Part shown: in pieces, positions 7,840 through 17,188 of the stretch | How positions within the stretch are numbered: position 1 is the stretch's first letter | How the letters are laid out: each line of letters starts with the position of its first letter | Assembly: GCA_023423995.1 (NCBI GenBank) | Contig: JAFAEL010000174.1 | Span: 1-36,724, forward strand | Source: Pseudomonadota bacterium | GTDB taxonomy: Bacteria; Pseudomonadota; Alphaproteobacteria; Rhizobiales; Beijerinckiaceae | DNA: 36,724 nt | Reading direction: 5' to 3' | The notes under the pieces: generated by a model | What the model was told of the DNA's origin: nothing | What the model saw: the letters and a program-made list of their open reading frames with translations, nothing else | Database searches by the model: none | Position numbers and translations under genes: made by a program

Positions 7840-8242
7840 GACGTGATCCCCCCAGACCTTTACCGTTCAACCCTCACGGGGCTGGTGCAATCAATCGGAG
7901 CCGGGGAGATTTTTGAAACGGAAGTTTCGATGGCACCATGACGAAGGTTCATGCCTTCTTCCGAAGGGCACTGCCGCCTCGCCCCAAGATCCCGAACGAC
8001 TGACCTGGCAACCGGGGAACCCTGACCGACGCGAAGACGCTCCTTTCGAGGGAGGCTCCCCCTCCCGCAGGACGTCGCCCTCCGACCTGACCGTTCGACG
8101 CCGCAACCTCGTCGAAGCCGCGGCTGGTTTGCCCATCGCCTCAGCGAGAGACGAAGGAAGGGGCCGCCGATGCCCCAACTTTGTCCGCCCGGACGCTCGG
8201 GGCCGCTTCACACATGGAAATTTCTGTGCTTTTTTTTCATTT
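7840..8242. promoter_or_regulatory. Divergent intergenic region between the Bug gene and the first LIV operon
   Basis: About 400 bases lie between the two divergent starts. Visible features are a small dyad, GAAAC (7915-7919) with GTTTC (7924-7928), and a run of eight T at 8230-8237 just before livF. The frame of livF stays open upstream to 7913, but that extension does not resemble any LivF N-terminus. No other gene is supported. Confidence 0.5.
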
Positions 8243-8974
8243 ATGGAAACCGTCTCGCCGGTGACGCTGTCTCTGAACGGAATTGAGGCCGGCTACGTGG
8301 CCGACGTTCCCGTTCTCTCGGGTGTCGGGATCGAGGTGCGCCAGGGCGAGGTCGTCACGCTTCTCGGCCGGAACGGCGCCGGCAAGTCGACCTTGATCCG
8401 GGTGATCTGCGGCCTCCTCAAGCCCTCGGCCGGGCAGGTCAGGCTGTACGGGGACAGGATCGACGCGCTCGAGCCCGCGGCGATCGTTCAGCGCGGGGTC
8501 GCGGTCGTGCCCGAAGGACGTCGCGTCTTCGGCACGCTGACTGTCGAGGAGAACCTCCGGATGGGGGGCTTCACCCACCGCAGCGGCCTCGTCCCGAAGC
8601 TCGACCTGGAGCCGATCTACGCGACGTTCCCGCGTCTCGTGGAGCGCAGAAAACAGCTCGCCGGGACCCTCTCGGGCGGCGAGCAGCAGATGGTCGCCAT
8701 GGGGCGCGCCCTCATGGCGAAGCCCAGGATCCTCCTCCTCGACGAACCGTCGATGGGCCTTGCCCCAATGCTGATCGACGCCGTCTTCGAGATGATCAGC
8801 GACTTGGCCCGCCAGGGACTGACGATCCTGCTGGTCGAGCAGAATGCCAGCGAGGCGCTCGATGTGGCCGACCGCGCCTACGTCCTGGAACGTGGTCGGA
8901 TCAGACGAGAGGGGGAGGCTGGCCATCTCCTCTCAGATCCCGAGATCCGCTCCAGCTATCTCGGCGTCGGCTGA
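8243..8974 (+). CDS. livF: LIV-type ABC transporter ATP-binding protein LivF (first set)
   Basis: This 243-residue ATPase has Walker A GRNGAGKST (42-50), signature LSGGEQQ (143-149) and Walker B LLLDEP (164-169), ending in the usual LivF tail SYLGVG. It energises import of amino-acid-like substrates as a heterodimer with LivG at the inner membrane. The ATG at 8243 gives a standard length. Unusually, the bases before it are a T-rich stretch with no Shine-Dalgarno sequence. First gene of a run that continues through binding protein, livH, livM, livG and an amidohydrolase. Confidence 0.93.
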   Translation: METVSPVTLSLNGIEAGYVADVPVLSGVGIEVRQGEVVTLLGRNGAGKSTLIRVICGLLKPSAGQVRLYGDRIDALEPAAIVQRGVAVVPEGRRVFGTLTVEENLRMGGFTHRSGLVPKLDLEPIYATFPRLVERRKQLAGTLSGGEQQMVAMGRALMAKPRILLLDEPSMGLAPMLIDAVFEMISDLARQGLTILLVEQNASEALDVADRAYVLERGRIRREGEAGHLLSDPEIRSSYLGVG

Positions 8975-9009
8975 GGCTGCCGCTTCAAACTTTCAGAGAG
9001 GGGAACGCC

Positions 9010-10167
9010 ATGTTTCGAGGAACGAAGGCACGACGCGCGGTCTTTGCATTGCCCCTCTCTCTGGCGGCCGCGGCGACGTTCGCCGCTGCGCCGGTCGCAG
9101 CGAAGGAAATAAAGATCGGGTTCTTCTGCCCGCTCTCCGGAGCCGTCGCAGTCTACGGCAACGATTCGCTGGAGGCCGCGAAGGTCGCCCTCGACGAGAT
9201 CGCCAAGTCGAAGATGTTGGGGCCCCACACGATCAAGCTCGTGACCGCCGATACCGGCGGCAATCCCGGCCAATCCGCACAGGCCGTGCAGCGGATGATC
9301 GACGCGGACGAGGTGTCGGCGATCTTCGGTGGCTGCACTAGCCCCGAGACGGCGGCCGCCCTCGAGATCACCGAGGCCGCGAAGGTCCCTCTCCTGTCTC
9401 ACCTCGCCCAGGACACTTCGCTGACCCAGAAGGGCAACAAGTACTTCGCCCGCATCGCCCAGACGGCCAAGACCTTCTCGTCGAGCGCGGCCCAGTGGGT
9501 GCTGGAGAGCCGCAAGGCGAAGTCGGTCTACATTCTCGCCCGGAACGACAATTACGGCCAGTCGCTGGCCGACGCGTTCGAAGCCAAGTCGAAGGAGCTC
9601 GGAGTCACCGTCGCGGGCCGCGTCGCCTACGAGCCGAACGGCCGCGAGTTCAAGCCGATCCTGGCGAAGATGGCGGAGGCGAAGCCCGACTTCGTCTCCA
9701 TCCTCGGCTTCTACACCGATACCGGCCTGATCATGAAGCAGATGGGCGAGCTCCAGATCGCGATCCCGACCTTCGCGAACACCTCGCCGGCTATCAAGCA
9801 GTTCCGCGAAATCGCGGGCCCGGCGGCGAACGGCGCCTACGGCGCGCTCTACTACTTCGCAGGCTCGATCGACACGGCTCGCGGCAAGGCTTTCGTGGCG
9901 AACTGGGAAGCCAAGTACAAGCGGCAACCGACGCAGTACGAAGGCATGGGCTACGACGGCATCTACGTCCTCGCCGACGCGATCAAGCGCGCCTCCGAAG
10001 GCGGGAAGCTCACATCGGACGGGATCCGCGACGCCCTGCTCACGACCAAGGACTTTCCCGGCGCGACCGGCATGATCACCATCCAGCCGAACGGCGACGT
10101 CGTGCGGCCGATGCCCTTCGTGCAGCTGACGGGCGACGACCTGAAACTCGACTTCCTGATGAAATGA
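9010..10167 (+). CDS. LIV-type ABC transporter periplasmic substrate-binding protein (first set)
   Basis: A 385-residue type-I periplasmic binding protein (LivJ/LivK, Peripla_BP_6). A signal peptide of about 31 residues ends near APVAA, followed by KIGFFCPLSGAVAVYG, the usual first strand and ligand loop. It lies 35 bases after livF with GAGAGGGG before the ATG, and 36 bases before livH, so it serves this transporter. The ligand cannot be read from sequence; family members carry branched-chain amino acids, amides, urea, polyamine-like or aromatic compounds. Context suggests a hydantoin-, carbamoyl- or amine-related compound (inference). Confidence 0.92.
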   Translation: MFRGTKARRAVFALPLSLAAAATFAAAPVAAKEIKIGFFCPLSGAVAVYGNDSLEAAKVALDEIAKSKMLGPHTIKLVTADTGGNPGQSAQAVQRMIDADEVSAIFGGCTSPETAAALEITEAAKVPLLSHLAQDTSLTQKGNKYFARIAQTAKTFSSSAAQWVLESRKAKSVYILARNDNYGQSLADAFEAKSKELGVTVAGRVAYEPNGREFKPILAKMAEAKPDFVSILGFYTDTGLIMKQMGELQIAIPTFANTSPAIKQFREIAGPAANGAYGALYYFAGSIDTARGKAFVANWEAKYKRQPTQYEGMGYDGIYVLADAIKRASEGGKLTSDGIRDALLTTKDFPGATGMITIQPNGDVVRPMPFVQLTGDDLKLDFLMK

Positions 10168-10203
10168 CGCGGGCGTGAGCGTGACCAAGCGGCGGGCGGC
10201 AGC

Positions 10204-11073
10204 GTGACCTTCGTCATCCAACTCATGAGCGGCCTCGCCGTCGGCTGTATCTACGGACTTGTGGCGATCGGCTTCAGTATGATCTTCCGGGCGATGGGCC
10301 TCGTGAACTTCGCCCAGGCCGACATCATGATGATCGGCGCCTTCATGGGCTACGCGATCCTCGTCGCGGCGCCCGGGATCCCGTTCTGGCTCGCGATCCT
10401 CGGTGCCATGATGGGCGCGGCGCTGCTCGGTCTGGTCATCGAGCGGGTCGCGATCCGACCGAGCGTGGCCCGCCGGGCCGACCAGGTCTACCTCGTGCTC
10501 CTCACGCTCGGGGTCGGCATCGTCCTGTCGAACGGGGCGCGGCTGATCTGGGGCGCCGATCCCGTCGTGTACCCGACGGCGCTCACGCACCAGACGCTGG
10601 TCTTCGCCGGCTACCCGCTGCCTGCGGTCTACCTGTACATCGCGGTCGTCATGCCGGCGCTGCTGGTGGGCCTCCACCTCTTCTTCACGCGGACGTGGCT
10701 CGGTCTCGCCCTGCGGGCCGCCGCCGACGATCCCGATACCGCCGCCACGATGGGGGTGCGCCCCGCCCTCGCGACCTCGCTGTCCTTCGCGCTCGCTTCC
10801 GCGATCGGGGCGGCTGCGGGCGTCCTGTACGCTCCGATCTCCTACGTCTCGTTCGACATGGGCGTCGTCGGCGTCAAAGCCTTCGCGGCGGCTGTCGTCG
10901 GAACGCTCGGCAGCATCCCCGGCGCCGTGCTCGGCGGCTTCATCATCGGGCTCGGCGAGACCTTCGGTGCTCAGCTCATCGCGACCGAGTACCAGGACAG
11001 CATCGCCTTCGCGATCATGATCGCGATCCTGCTCCTCAAGCCCAAGGGCCTTCTCGCAGGATCGCACCGGTGA
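10204..11073 (+). CDS. livH: LIV-type ABC transporter permease LivH (first set)
   Basis: A 289-residue inner-membrane permease with about eight hydrophobic segments. The LivH-type start GLAVGCIYGLVAIGFSMIF and GLVNFAQADIMMIGAF, and the end LLKPKGLLAG, are diagnostic. The start is GTG preceded by a GGCGG purine-rich stretch. Its TGA overlaps the livM GTG (GTGA). It pairs with LivM to form the channel. Confidence 0.93.
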   Translation: MTFVIQLMSGLAVGCIYGLVAIGFSMIFRAMGLVNFAQADIMMIGAFMGYAILVAAPGIPFWLAILGAMMGAALLGLVIERVAIRPSVARRADQVYLVLLTLGVGIVLSNGARLIWGADPVVYPTALTHQTLVFAGYPLPAVYLYIAVVMPALLVGLHLFFTRTWLGLALRAAADDPDTAATMGVRPALATSLSFALASAIGAAAGVLYAPISYVSFDMGVVGVKAFAAAVVGTLGSIPGAVLGGFIIGLGETFGAQLIATEYQDSIAFAIMIAILLLKPKGLLAGSHR

Positions 11074-12080
11074 GCGCCGTTCCGGAGAACCCGGCCCTCG
11101 TGGCTCAATCCCCCGCCCTGCCGGGCCGGCACGGGCGGGTGCACCGCGACTGGATCGTGTTCACGGTCTTGATGGCGGCCGCCTGGCTCCTTCCGATCTG
11201 GCTCGGCGGCTTCGCCCTCTATCTCGGCTGCATCGTCGCCTTCCACGCCATCGCGGCGCTCGGCCTGCAGGTCATGGTCGGGCTGGCCGGCCAGCTTTCG
11301 CTGGGCCACGCCGCCTTCCTGGGCATTGGCGCCTACACGACCGTGCTGCTCGAGAAGAATCTCGGTCTGTCCTTTCCGGCGGCGGGTGTGGGGGCAGTCC
11401 TCGCCTCGGCGCTGGCCGGTCTCCTCATGGCGCAGCTCGTCCGGCTGTCGGGGATCTACTTCAAGATCGCGACGTTCGGCTTCGGCATCATCGTGCACCA
11501 GATCATCTCGAACTGGGTCTCGCTGACGGGCGGGACGGCCGGCATCAAGGGCGTGCCGCCGATCGGGTTTCTGGGTTGGACGGCATCGAGCCGGCTCGAT
11601 CTCTTCGTGACCGAGATGGTGGTGCTGACGGTGGTCTACGCGCTCCTGATCCGCCTCACGCACGGGCGCATCGGCCGGGCCTTCCGGGCGATCGGCCAGA
11701 ACGAAGTCGCCGCCCGAAGCGTCGGCGTTCCGACCCACCGCTACCAGATCGTCGCAATCACGCTCGGCTGCGCGATCGCGGGGCTCGGGGGAGCCTTCGT
11801 CCCCCACGTCTTCCGGTTCGTCAGCCCGGAGACCTTCACCTGGCACGAATCGCTCCTGATCCTGATCATGATCACGGTCGGTGGGCTCGGCAGCCTTGCG
11901 GGCGCGGTGATCGGCGCCGCGCTTCTCGTGGTGCTGCCCGAGTACCTGCGCGACTTCGCGCAGTACAAGATGCTTGCGTACGGCGTCTTCCTGATCCTGG
12001 CGCTCGTCTTCATGCCGCGCGGAATCGCGGGTGCCGCCTCCAGCCTGGCCGGGCGGTTCGGGCGCGGCCCGCGCGCATGA
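11070..12080 (+). CDS. livM: LIV-type ABC transporter permease LivM (first set)
   Basis: A 336-residue permease with an N-terminal polar extension of about 28 residues before the first membrane segment. LivM hallmarks are GLAGQLSLGHAAFLGIGAYT and the terminal FMPRGIAGAA. The GTG start at 11070 overlaps the livH stop and has AGGA eight bases upstream; longer frames run back inside livH and are not credible. Its stop overlaps the livG ATG (ATGA). Confidence 0.92.
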   Translation: MSAVPENPALVAQSPALPGRHGRVHRDWIVFTVLMAAAWLLPIWLGGFALYLGCIVAFHAIAALGLQVMVGLAGQLSLGHAAFLGIGAYTTVLLEKNLGLSFPAAGVGAVLASALAGLLMAQLVRLSGIYFKIATFGFGIIVHQIISNWVSLTGGTAGIKGVPPIGFLGWTASSRLDLFVTEMVVLTVVYALLIRLTHGRIGRAFRAIGQNEVAARSVGVPTHRYQIVAITLGCAIAGLGGAFVPHVFRFVSPETFTWHESLLILIMITVGGLGSLAGAVIGAALLVVLPEYLRDFAQYKMLAYGVFLILALVFMPRGIAGAASSLAGRFGRGPRA

Positions 12081-12886
12081 TGGCCCCGATCCTATCCCTC
12101 CGCGGGGTGACCCGCCGGTTCGGCGGCCTCGTCGCCGTGCGCGAGCTCGATCTCGACGTGGCTCCCGGCACGATCCACGGATTGATCGGGCCGAACGGCG
12201 CAGGCAAGAGCACCGCCTTCGATCTCGTGTCGGGCGTCACGCCGGTGAGTGCCGGCACCATACGGTTCGACGGCCGGGACGTGACGAATCTCGCGGTCGA
12301 CCGACGCGTCGCGGCCGGGATCTGCCGGACGTTCCAGACACCGCGCCTGTTCGAGGCCATGACAGTCCTCGAAACGGTCATGACCGGTCGGCACCGGCAT
12401 GCGAGGAGCGGCTTCCTGGGCAGCGTGTTCTCCATCAGCGCGAAGGCGCGGGACGAGGCGGCGCAGACCGAGGTCGCGATGCGGCTGCTCCGACTGGTCG
12501 GACTGGAGGCCGATGCGGACAGGGCGGTGTCCGGCCTGTCCTACGGCGCTCGCCGGATGCTCGAGATCGCGCGTGCCCTCGCGACCGAGCCTCGGATCCT
12601 CCTGCTCGACGAAGTCGCGTCCGGTCTCAATCCGGTCGAGACCGAGTTCGTAGCGGGACTGGTGCGCCGGCTCGTCCGGGACGGTTTGACGATCGTGCTC
12701 GTCGAGCACGACATGCGCTTCATCATGGGGCTTTGCGAGCGGGTCACCGTCCTGAACTTCGGAGCGAAGATCGCGGACGGGACGCCCGCCGACGTCACGA
12801 CGAACGAAGCGGTGATCGAGGCCTATCTCGGACGGCCTCGGGCCGATGCGACGCCGAGGCGCGAGGTGAGACGCCGCGCCGTCTGA
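12077..12886 (+). CDS. livG: LIV-type ABC transporter ATP-binding protein LivG (first set)
   Basis: A 269-residue ATPase with Walker A GPNGAGKST (38-46), the LivG-type signature LSYGARR (154-160) and Walker B LLLDEV (175-180). The usual Pro after the Walker B Glu is Val here, a mild deviation, while the Glu itself is kept. The segment FEAMTVLETVMTGRH is typical of LivG. The start ATG overlaps the livM stop. Fourteen bases separate it from the following amidohydrolase gene, so transport and hydrolysis are probably co-expressed. Confidence 0.93.
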   Translation: MMAPILSLRGVTRRFGGLVAVRELDLDVAPGTIHGLIGPNGAGKSTAFDLVSGVTPVSAGTIRFDGRDVTNLAVDRRVAAGICRTFQTPRLFEAMTVLETVMTGRHRHARSGFLGSVFSISAKARDEAAQTEVAMRLLRLVGLEADADRAVSGLSYGARRMLEIARALATEPRILLLDEVASGLNPVETEFVAGLVRRLVRDGLTIVLVEHDMRFIMGLCERVTVLNFGAKIADGTPADVTTNEAVIEAYLGRPRADATPRREVRRRAV

Positions 12887-12900
12887 GAAGGAGCTGACCC

Positions 12901-13542
12901 ATGGGGACCGTGCAGCCGTTTCAAACGACGCGGTGGGAGCTCGTGCCGGACCGCACGACGCTCCTCGTGATCGACCAGCAGAACGACTTCCTCCATCCCG
13001 AAGGCGGCTACGCGAGGTCCGGCGTCGACGTGAGCCACATGCGGGCCACGATCGGCCCGACCCGCGATCTCGTCGCGGCCGCCCGCACCCGCCGGATTCC
13101 CGTGATCTGGACACGGCACGGCTTCCGCGATGCGCGGGACGCCGGCGTCTTCCTCACGCTTCGCCCCTTCCTGGCGAATGCGGGGCTCCGGATCGGAACC
13201 TGGGGCTACGAGGCTCTCGACGGCCTCGGGGCGCAGCAGGATGATTGGTACGTCGAGAAGCAGCGGCTGAGCGCCTTCTTCAACACGAACCTCGAACTGC
13301 TTCTGCGCTCGTTGAATGCCGAGACGGTCCTGATCTGCGGCGTCCTGACCAACCAATGCGTCGCGGCGACGTCCAAGGACGCGAGCTTCCGCGACTTCAA
13401 GCCGATCGTCGTGGCGGAGGCCGTGGGCACGACGATGCCGCATCTCCACGATCCTGCGCTCGAGATGATCCGCGTCGGCTGGGGAGAGGTGCGCTCGCTG
13501 GGCGACACCCTGGCCGACATCGCCGCGCTTCCGGCCGGATAG
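12901..13542 (+). CDS. Isochorismatase-family cysteine hydrolase, RutB/N-carbamoyl-amidase-like
   Basis: A 213-residue cytoplasmic amidohydrolase. The triad is visible as D25 (LLVIDQQNDF), K120 (VEKQRLSAFFNT) and C153 (GVLTNQCVAAT), with the cis-peptide before the nucleophile. The K-x-R-x-S-x-FFNT segment resembles RutB, biuret hydrolase and N-carbamoyl amide hydrolases more than true isochorismatases. AAGGAG lies seven bases before the ATG. It is the last gene of the LIV operon and converges, with 13 bases between stops, on hyuB. N-carbamoyl-amino-acid (for example N-carbamoylsarcosine) hydrolysis is the best contextual guess; ureidoacrylate or biuret are alternatives. Confidence 0.9.
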   Translation: MGTVQPFQTTRWELVPDRTTLLVIDQQNDFLHPEGGYARSGVDVSHMRATIGPTRDLVAAARTRRIPVIWTRHGFRDARDAGVFLTLRPFLANAGLRIGTWGYEALDGLGAQQDDWYVEKQRLSAFFNTNLELLLRSLNAETVLICGVLTNQCVAATSKDASFRDFKPIVVAEAVGTTMPHLHDPALEMIRVGWGEVRSLGDTLADIAALPAG

Positions 13543-13555
13543 GGGCTACCCGCGC

Positions 13556-15130
13556 TCAGGGCGTCCCGTAGCCTCCCCCTCCGCCAGTCCGCACCACCAA
13601 CAGGTCTCCCGCCCTCAAGACGTCCGATCCCATCGAGCGATAGGGAATGCGCTCGTTGCCACGGAGAACGTCGCAGCTTGCCCGGCTGCCGTCTCCGCCT
13701 CCCTGGAGACCGGCCGCGGGCTTGTCGAAGCGGTCGGCGTAGATCGAGAACCGCACGCCGTCCTTGAGGATGCGGAAGGCCCGCATGGTCCCGTGGCCGC
13801 CGCGATGCCGACCTGTCCCGCCGGAGCCCGGGATGAGGCTGTAGTTCTCGACCCGGAAGTAGTCGTAGCCCATGTCGGTCATCTCGACCGGGACGTTGGT
13901 GCAGTTGGAGAGAGGCTGCGCTACCCCGTCCGCCCCGTCCGCGGAGGCTGATGCACCCCAACCGCCGCCATGGACCTCGATGAAGACCTGATAGCCTCGC
14001 TCCTCCAGGATGCTGAGCGAAGTGAGGTAGGTGCTGTCGTAGCCACAGGCGATCACACGATCCGGTATGGCCTGCCCGAGCGCCATCAGAACGCTGTCGA
14101 AGGCGCGGTAGATCGGCTCCATCCGGGCGGCGACCGGCGCGGGATGGCGCGGGTTGAGCAAGCTGCCCAGGGGCGCCTTGATGGTGATCGGCCGGAACGT
14201 TCCCTCGTTGTAGGGCACGTCGCTGCCCGTCACGATATCCTTGATGGCCGTCAGGGTCGCCGAGACCGTGGAGGCGAAGGGCGAGTTGAGACCAGACTTG
14301 GCCTGTTTCGCCGTGCCCTCGTAATCGATCTCCATCGTGTCGCCGGCGACCGTGACGGCGACGCGGATTGTCAGCGGGTGGCCGGTGATGCCGTCGTCGT
14401 CGAGCGTGTCCTCCGCCCGATAGGTGCCGTCCGGGATGGCCGCGATCGCGGAGCGGACGCGGCGCTCCGAGTAGTCGAGCATCTCATCCATCACCCTCAG
14501 GACCTTGGCTGTCCCGTATTTCGCGCAGAGGTCCCGAACGCGGCCCACTCCGGTCTGGCAGGCCGCAAACTGTGAATTGATGTCGCCGATCGTCTGTTCG
14601 GGCACGCGGATATTCGCCGCGATGAGTCTCTCGAGCGGGCCGCCGTTCCAGTCGCGCTCGACGTTGTAGCGCGCCGCCGGGATTGTGAGTCCCTCCTGGA
14701 AGACGTCGCTCGCCACGTTGCTGAGCGTCGTGGAGCCGCCGACGTCGAGTTGGTGCGCGACGGACGCGCTGAAGCCGAGAAGCTGCCCTTCCACGAAGAT
14801 CGGCACGAAGACGAAGACGTCGTTCAGGTGGTGACCACCCTCGTACGGATTGTTGGTGATGTAGAAGTCGCCCTCGGTCAGCTTCTCGATCGGGCAGGCT
14901 GCCGCGCAGTGGCGGAACGCGATGGAGAGGGAGCCGACCAGGATCGGGATCAACTCGTCGCTCTGGGCCACGGCCTCGCCGCGAGCGTTCAGGATGCCGG
15001 TCGAAGCGTCCTTTGCCTCCCGCACGATGGAGGAATAGGCCGCCCGGCAGAGCTTGGCCCCCATCTCTCTCGCGGCGGACAGGAAGGCTTGGCTGATGAC
15101 CGCATAGTCGACGGGGCTGATCGTGCTCAT
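13556..15130 (-). CDS. hyuB: Hydantoinase B / 5-oxoprolinase B-type subunit
   Basis: A 524-residue protein of the HyuB family, which with HyuA makes an ATP-dependent cyclic-amide hydrolase. The N-terminus DYAVISQAFLSAAREMGAKL, the segment ITNNPYEGGHHLNDVFVFVP and the C-terminal GSGGTGRHRGGHGTMRAF and GGGGGYGTP are family hallmarks. The length is full. The ATG at 15130 overlaps the hyuA stop (ATGA). N-methylhydantoinase, 5-oxoprolinase and acetone-carboxylase-like enzymes share this fold; the linked carbamoyl-amidase-like gene favours a hydantoin-type substrate (inference). Confidence 0.94.
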   Translation of the reverse strand: MSTISPVDYAVISQAFLSAAREMGAKLCRAAYSSIVREAKDASTGILNARGEAVAQSDELIPILVGSLSIAFRHCAAACPIEKLTEGDFYITNNPYEGGHHLNDVFVFVPIFVEGQLLGFSASVAHQLDVGGSTTLSNVASDVFQEGLTIPAARYNVERDWNGGPLERLIAANIRVPEQTIGDINSQFAACQTGVGRVRDLCAKYGTAKVLRVMDEMLDYSERRVRSAIAAIPDGTYRAEDTLDDDGITGHPLTIRVAVTVAGDTMEIDYEGTAKQAKSGLNSPFASTVSATLTAIKDIVTGSDVPYNEGTFRPITIKAPLGSLLNPRHPAPVAARMEPIYRAFDSVLMALGQAIPDRVIACGYDSTYLTSLSILEERGYQVFIEVHGGGWGASASADGADGVAQPLSNCTNVPVEMTDMGYDYFRVENYSLIPGSGGTGRHRGGHGTMRAFRILKDGVRFSIYADRFDKPAAGLQGGGDGSRASCDVLRGNERIPYRSMGSDVLRAGDLLVVRTGGGGGYGTP

Positions 15131-17145
15131 GCCTGTGCCCTCATGATCAGGTTCGCGTGCGCATCGACCTCGCCGCTCCAGCCCTTCGGGATCCAGATCG
15201 TGGCCGTCGTGTCTTCGAGCACCGCCGGTCCGCGGACGATCTCACCCGGCCTGAGGCTCCCGCGCCGGAGAAGGCGTGCCGACAATTGTTCGCCGCGGTC
15301 GAAGACCTCGCAGTCCGCTTCGTCCGAAGGGTCTTCCAGGTCCCCCGCCATGCTCAGCCCGTCCAGTTGCGGAACGTGCAGACCGACGCGGTAGGACACC
15401 ACCTCCACCGCGTTCCGGCCTCCACCGCCGCCATGGCTGTAGATCGCCTCGTGCTCCCGGGCGAACAGGTCGAGGAGGCGTTGGCGGGTCAGCCCGGCGA
15501 CGTCGGTCGGGGACAGCGGCACGGTGATCTCGAAGGCCTGTCCCTTGAACCGCATATCGAGCGACGCTTCGAAAAGCCGGTCCCCGGGGAGGCCGAGATC
15601 GTCGACACGCTTGGCGAGTTCCCCGCCGAGGTCGTCCAGCGTCGCCCGGACCTTCCCGGGCGCGTGGTCGTCGACCGGGATCGGGCGCGTCAGGCTCTCG
15701 TAGAGAGAGTGGTCGGAGACGAGCAGCCCATAGGCGGAGATGACGCCGGCATTCGGCGGGATCAGGACGGTCGAGATATGGAGGGCCTCCGCGACGCCCG
15801 CGGCATGAAGCGGTCCCGCGCCGCCGAACGGCACGAGCGCGAAGTCGCGCGTGTCGCGGCCTCGCTCTGTCGAGACCTGCCGGATCGCCGCCACGACGTT
15901 TGCGATCGCGATCTGGACCGCACTGTCCGCGGCGACGGCCGGCTCCAGCCCGAAGCGCTCCGCGAGGGGCGCGAAGGCCCGCCGCGACGCCTCCACGTCG
16001 AGTTGCATGGAGCCGGCGAGCCGTGCTTCCGGCCGCAATCTCCCGCAGAGCACGTGCGCGTCGGTCAGCGTCGGCAACTCGCCGCCCCGACCATAGCAGG
16101 CCGGTCCGGGATGGGCGCCGGCGCTTTGGGGTCCGACCCGCATCATGCCCCCGTCATCGGCCCAAACGAGGCTCCCGCCGCCGGCGCCGACCGTCGCGAT
16201 GTCCACCATTGGTGTCCGGATCGGCAGGCCGTCGATCTTCGCCTCGTGCGAAAGCTGCGGCTCACCGTCGACCACGAGGCACACATCCGCGCTTGTGCCG
16301 CCGATATCGAGCGTGACGAGGTTGTGCACACCGGACAGGCCCGCTTGCCGGACCGCGCCTGTGACGCCGGCGGCTGGCCCCGATAGAAGCGCCGTGACCG
16401 GGTTGCGCCGCATGGCTGTCGCGGGCATTCGCGCGCCGTTCGACTGCATGATGCTGAGATTGCCCGCGAAGCCGCGGGTCGCGAGCACGGCTTCCATGCG
16501 CGCCAGATAGGCGGCGATCACGGGTTGAACATAGGCCGCCATCGTGGTCGTCGTCGCGCGCTCGTATTCCCGGTACTCGCGCGAGATGTCGTAGGAGCAG
16601 GTGACCTCGAGCGTCGGGTCGATGCTGCGGACAAGTTCGGCCGTCCGCCGCTCGTGATCCGGATTGGCGAACGAGTTCAGGAGACAGATGGCGACCGAGC
16701 GATACTCTCCGGCGGCAAGGAACGCCGCCAGGGAGTCCCGGATCCGGTCCGTGTCCAGAGGACGCTCGATCGCCCCGTCGAACAGCGTTCGCTCGGGGAT
16801 TTCCAGGGTGTCCTCGCGCGAGACCAGCGGCACCGGCTTCCTGTACTGGAGGTCGAAGATCCGGCGGCGTTCCAGACGTTGGATCAGGAGAACATCGCCG
16901 AAGCCTTCCGTGACGAGGAAGGCCAGTCGCGCTCCCTTCCGCTCCAGCACGGCGTTGGTTGCCACCGTGGAGCCATGGGCGAGTTCCTTCACGTCGCCGC
17001 AGGCAACCGCCGCCCGGTCGAGCGCCGCGAAGACGCCCTCGTCCGGTCGCGCCGGAACGCTCGGAACCTTCACGATCGTCAGGCCGCTCGGACCCGCGGC
17101 AACGAGGTCCGTGAACGTACCGCCGATCTCGACGCCTACCCGCAT
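15127..17145 (-). CDS. hyuA: Hydantoinase A / 5-oxoprolinase A-type ATPase subunit
   Basis: The 672-residue ATP-binding partner of HyuB, with an ASKHA-like fold. Phosphate loops IGGTFTD (7-13) and LDIGGTSAD (about 279-287) are intact, as is GSTVATNAVLERKGA (about 58-72). It would activate the amide carbonyl by phosphorylation. The ATG at 17145 is preferred because AAGG lies eight bases upstream; a GTG three codons earlier is possible. It starts a two-gene operon with hyuB, and a 13-bp palindrome lies about 30 bases upstream of the start. Confidence 0.94.
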   Translation of the reverse strand: MRVGVEIGGTFTDLVAAGPSGLTIVKVPSVPARPDEGVFAALDRAAVACGDVKELAHGSTVATNAVLERKGARLAFLVTEGFGDVLLIQRLERRRIFDLQYRKPVPLVSREDTLEIPERTLFDGAIERPLDTDRIRDSLAAFLAAGEYRSVAICLLNSFANPDHERRTAELVRSIDPTLEVTCSYDISREYREYERATTTTMAAYVQPVIAAYLARMEAVLATRGFAGNLSIMQSNGARMPATAMRRNPVTALLSGPAAGVTGAVRQAGLSGVHNLVTLDIGGTSADVCLVVDGEPQLSHEAKIDGLPIRTPMVDIATVGAGGGSLVWADDGGMMRVGPQSAGAHPGPACYGRGGELPTLTDAHVLCGRLRPEARLAGSMQLDVEASRRAFAPLAERFGLEPAVAADSAVQIAIANVVAAIRQVSTERGRDTRDFALVPFGGAGPLHAAGVAEALHISTVLIPPNAGVISAYGLLVSDHSLYESLTRPIPVDDHAPGKVRATLDDLGGELAKRVDDLGLPGDRLFEASLDMRFKGQAFEITVPLSPTDVAGLTRQRLLDLFAREHEAIYSHGGGGGRNAVEVVSYRVGLHVPQLDGLSMAGDLEDPSDEADCEVFDRGEQLSARLLRRGSLRPGEIVRGPAVLEDTTATIWIPKGWSGEVDAHANLIMRAQA

Positions 17146-17175
17146 CAACCCCACCTTTCGCTCACGCCGCGCAAG

Positions 17176-17188
17176 TTATGGACCATAA
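17176..17188. promoter_or_regulatory. Palindrome upstream of hyuA, candidate operator
   Basis: TTATGG-A-CCATAA is a perfect 13-bp dyad in an AT-rich patch 31-43 bases before the hyuA ATG. The position suits repressor binding over the promoter or early leader. Which regulator binds is unknown; the XRE-cupin regulator at 20.4 kb is one local candidate. Confidence 0.45.

Noticed and set aside
7913..8242. N-terminal extension of livF back to 7913
   Set aside because: The extra 110 residues have no LivF-like features and would make the protein far too long; 8243 gives the standard N-terminus.
8956..11067. 703-codon minus-strand frame over the first binding protein and livH
   Set aside because: Its composition is almost entirely Arg/Asp/Glu/His/Gly, as expected of a shadow frame, and the plus strand encodes unmistakable LIV proteins.
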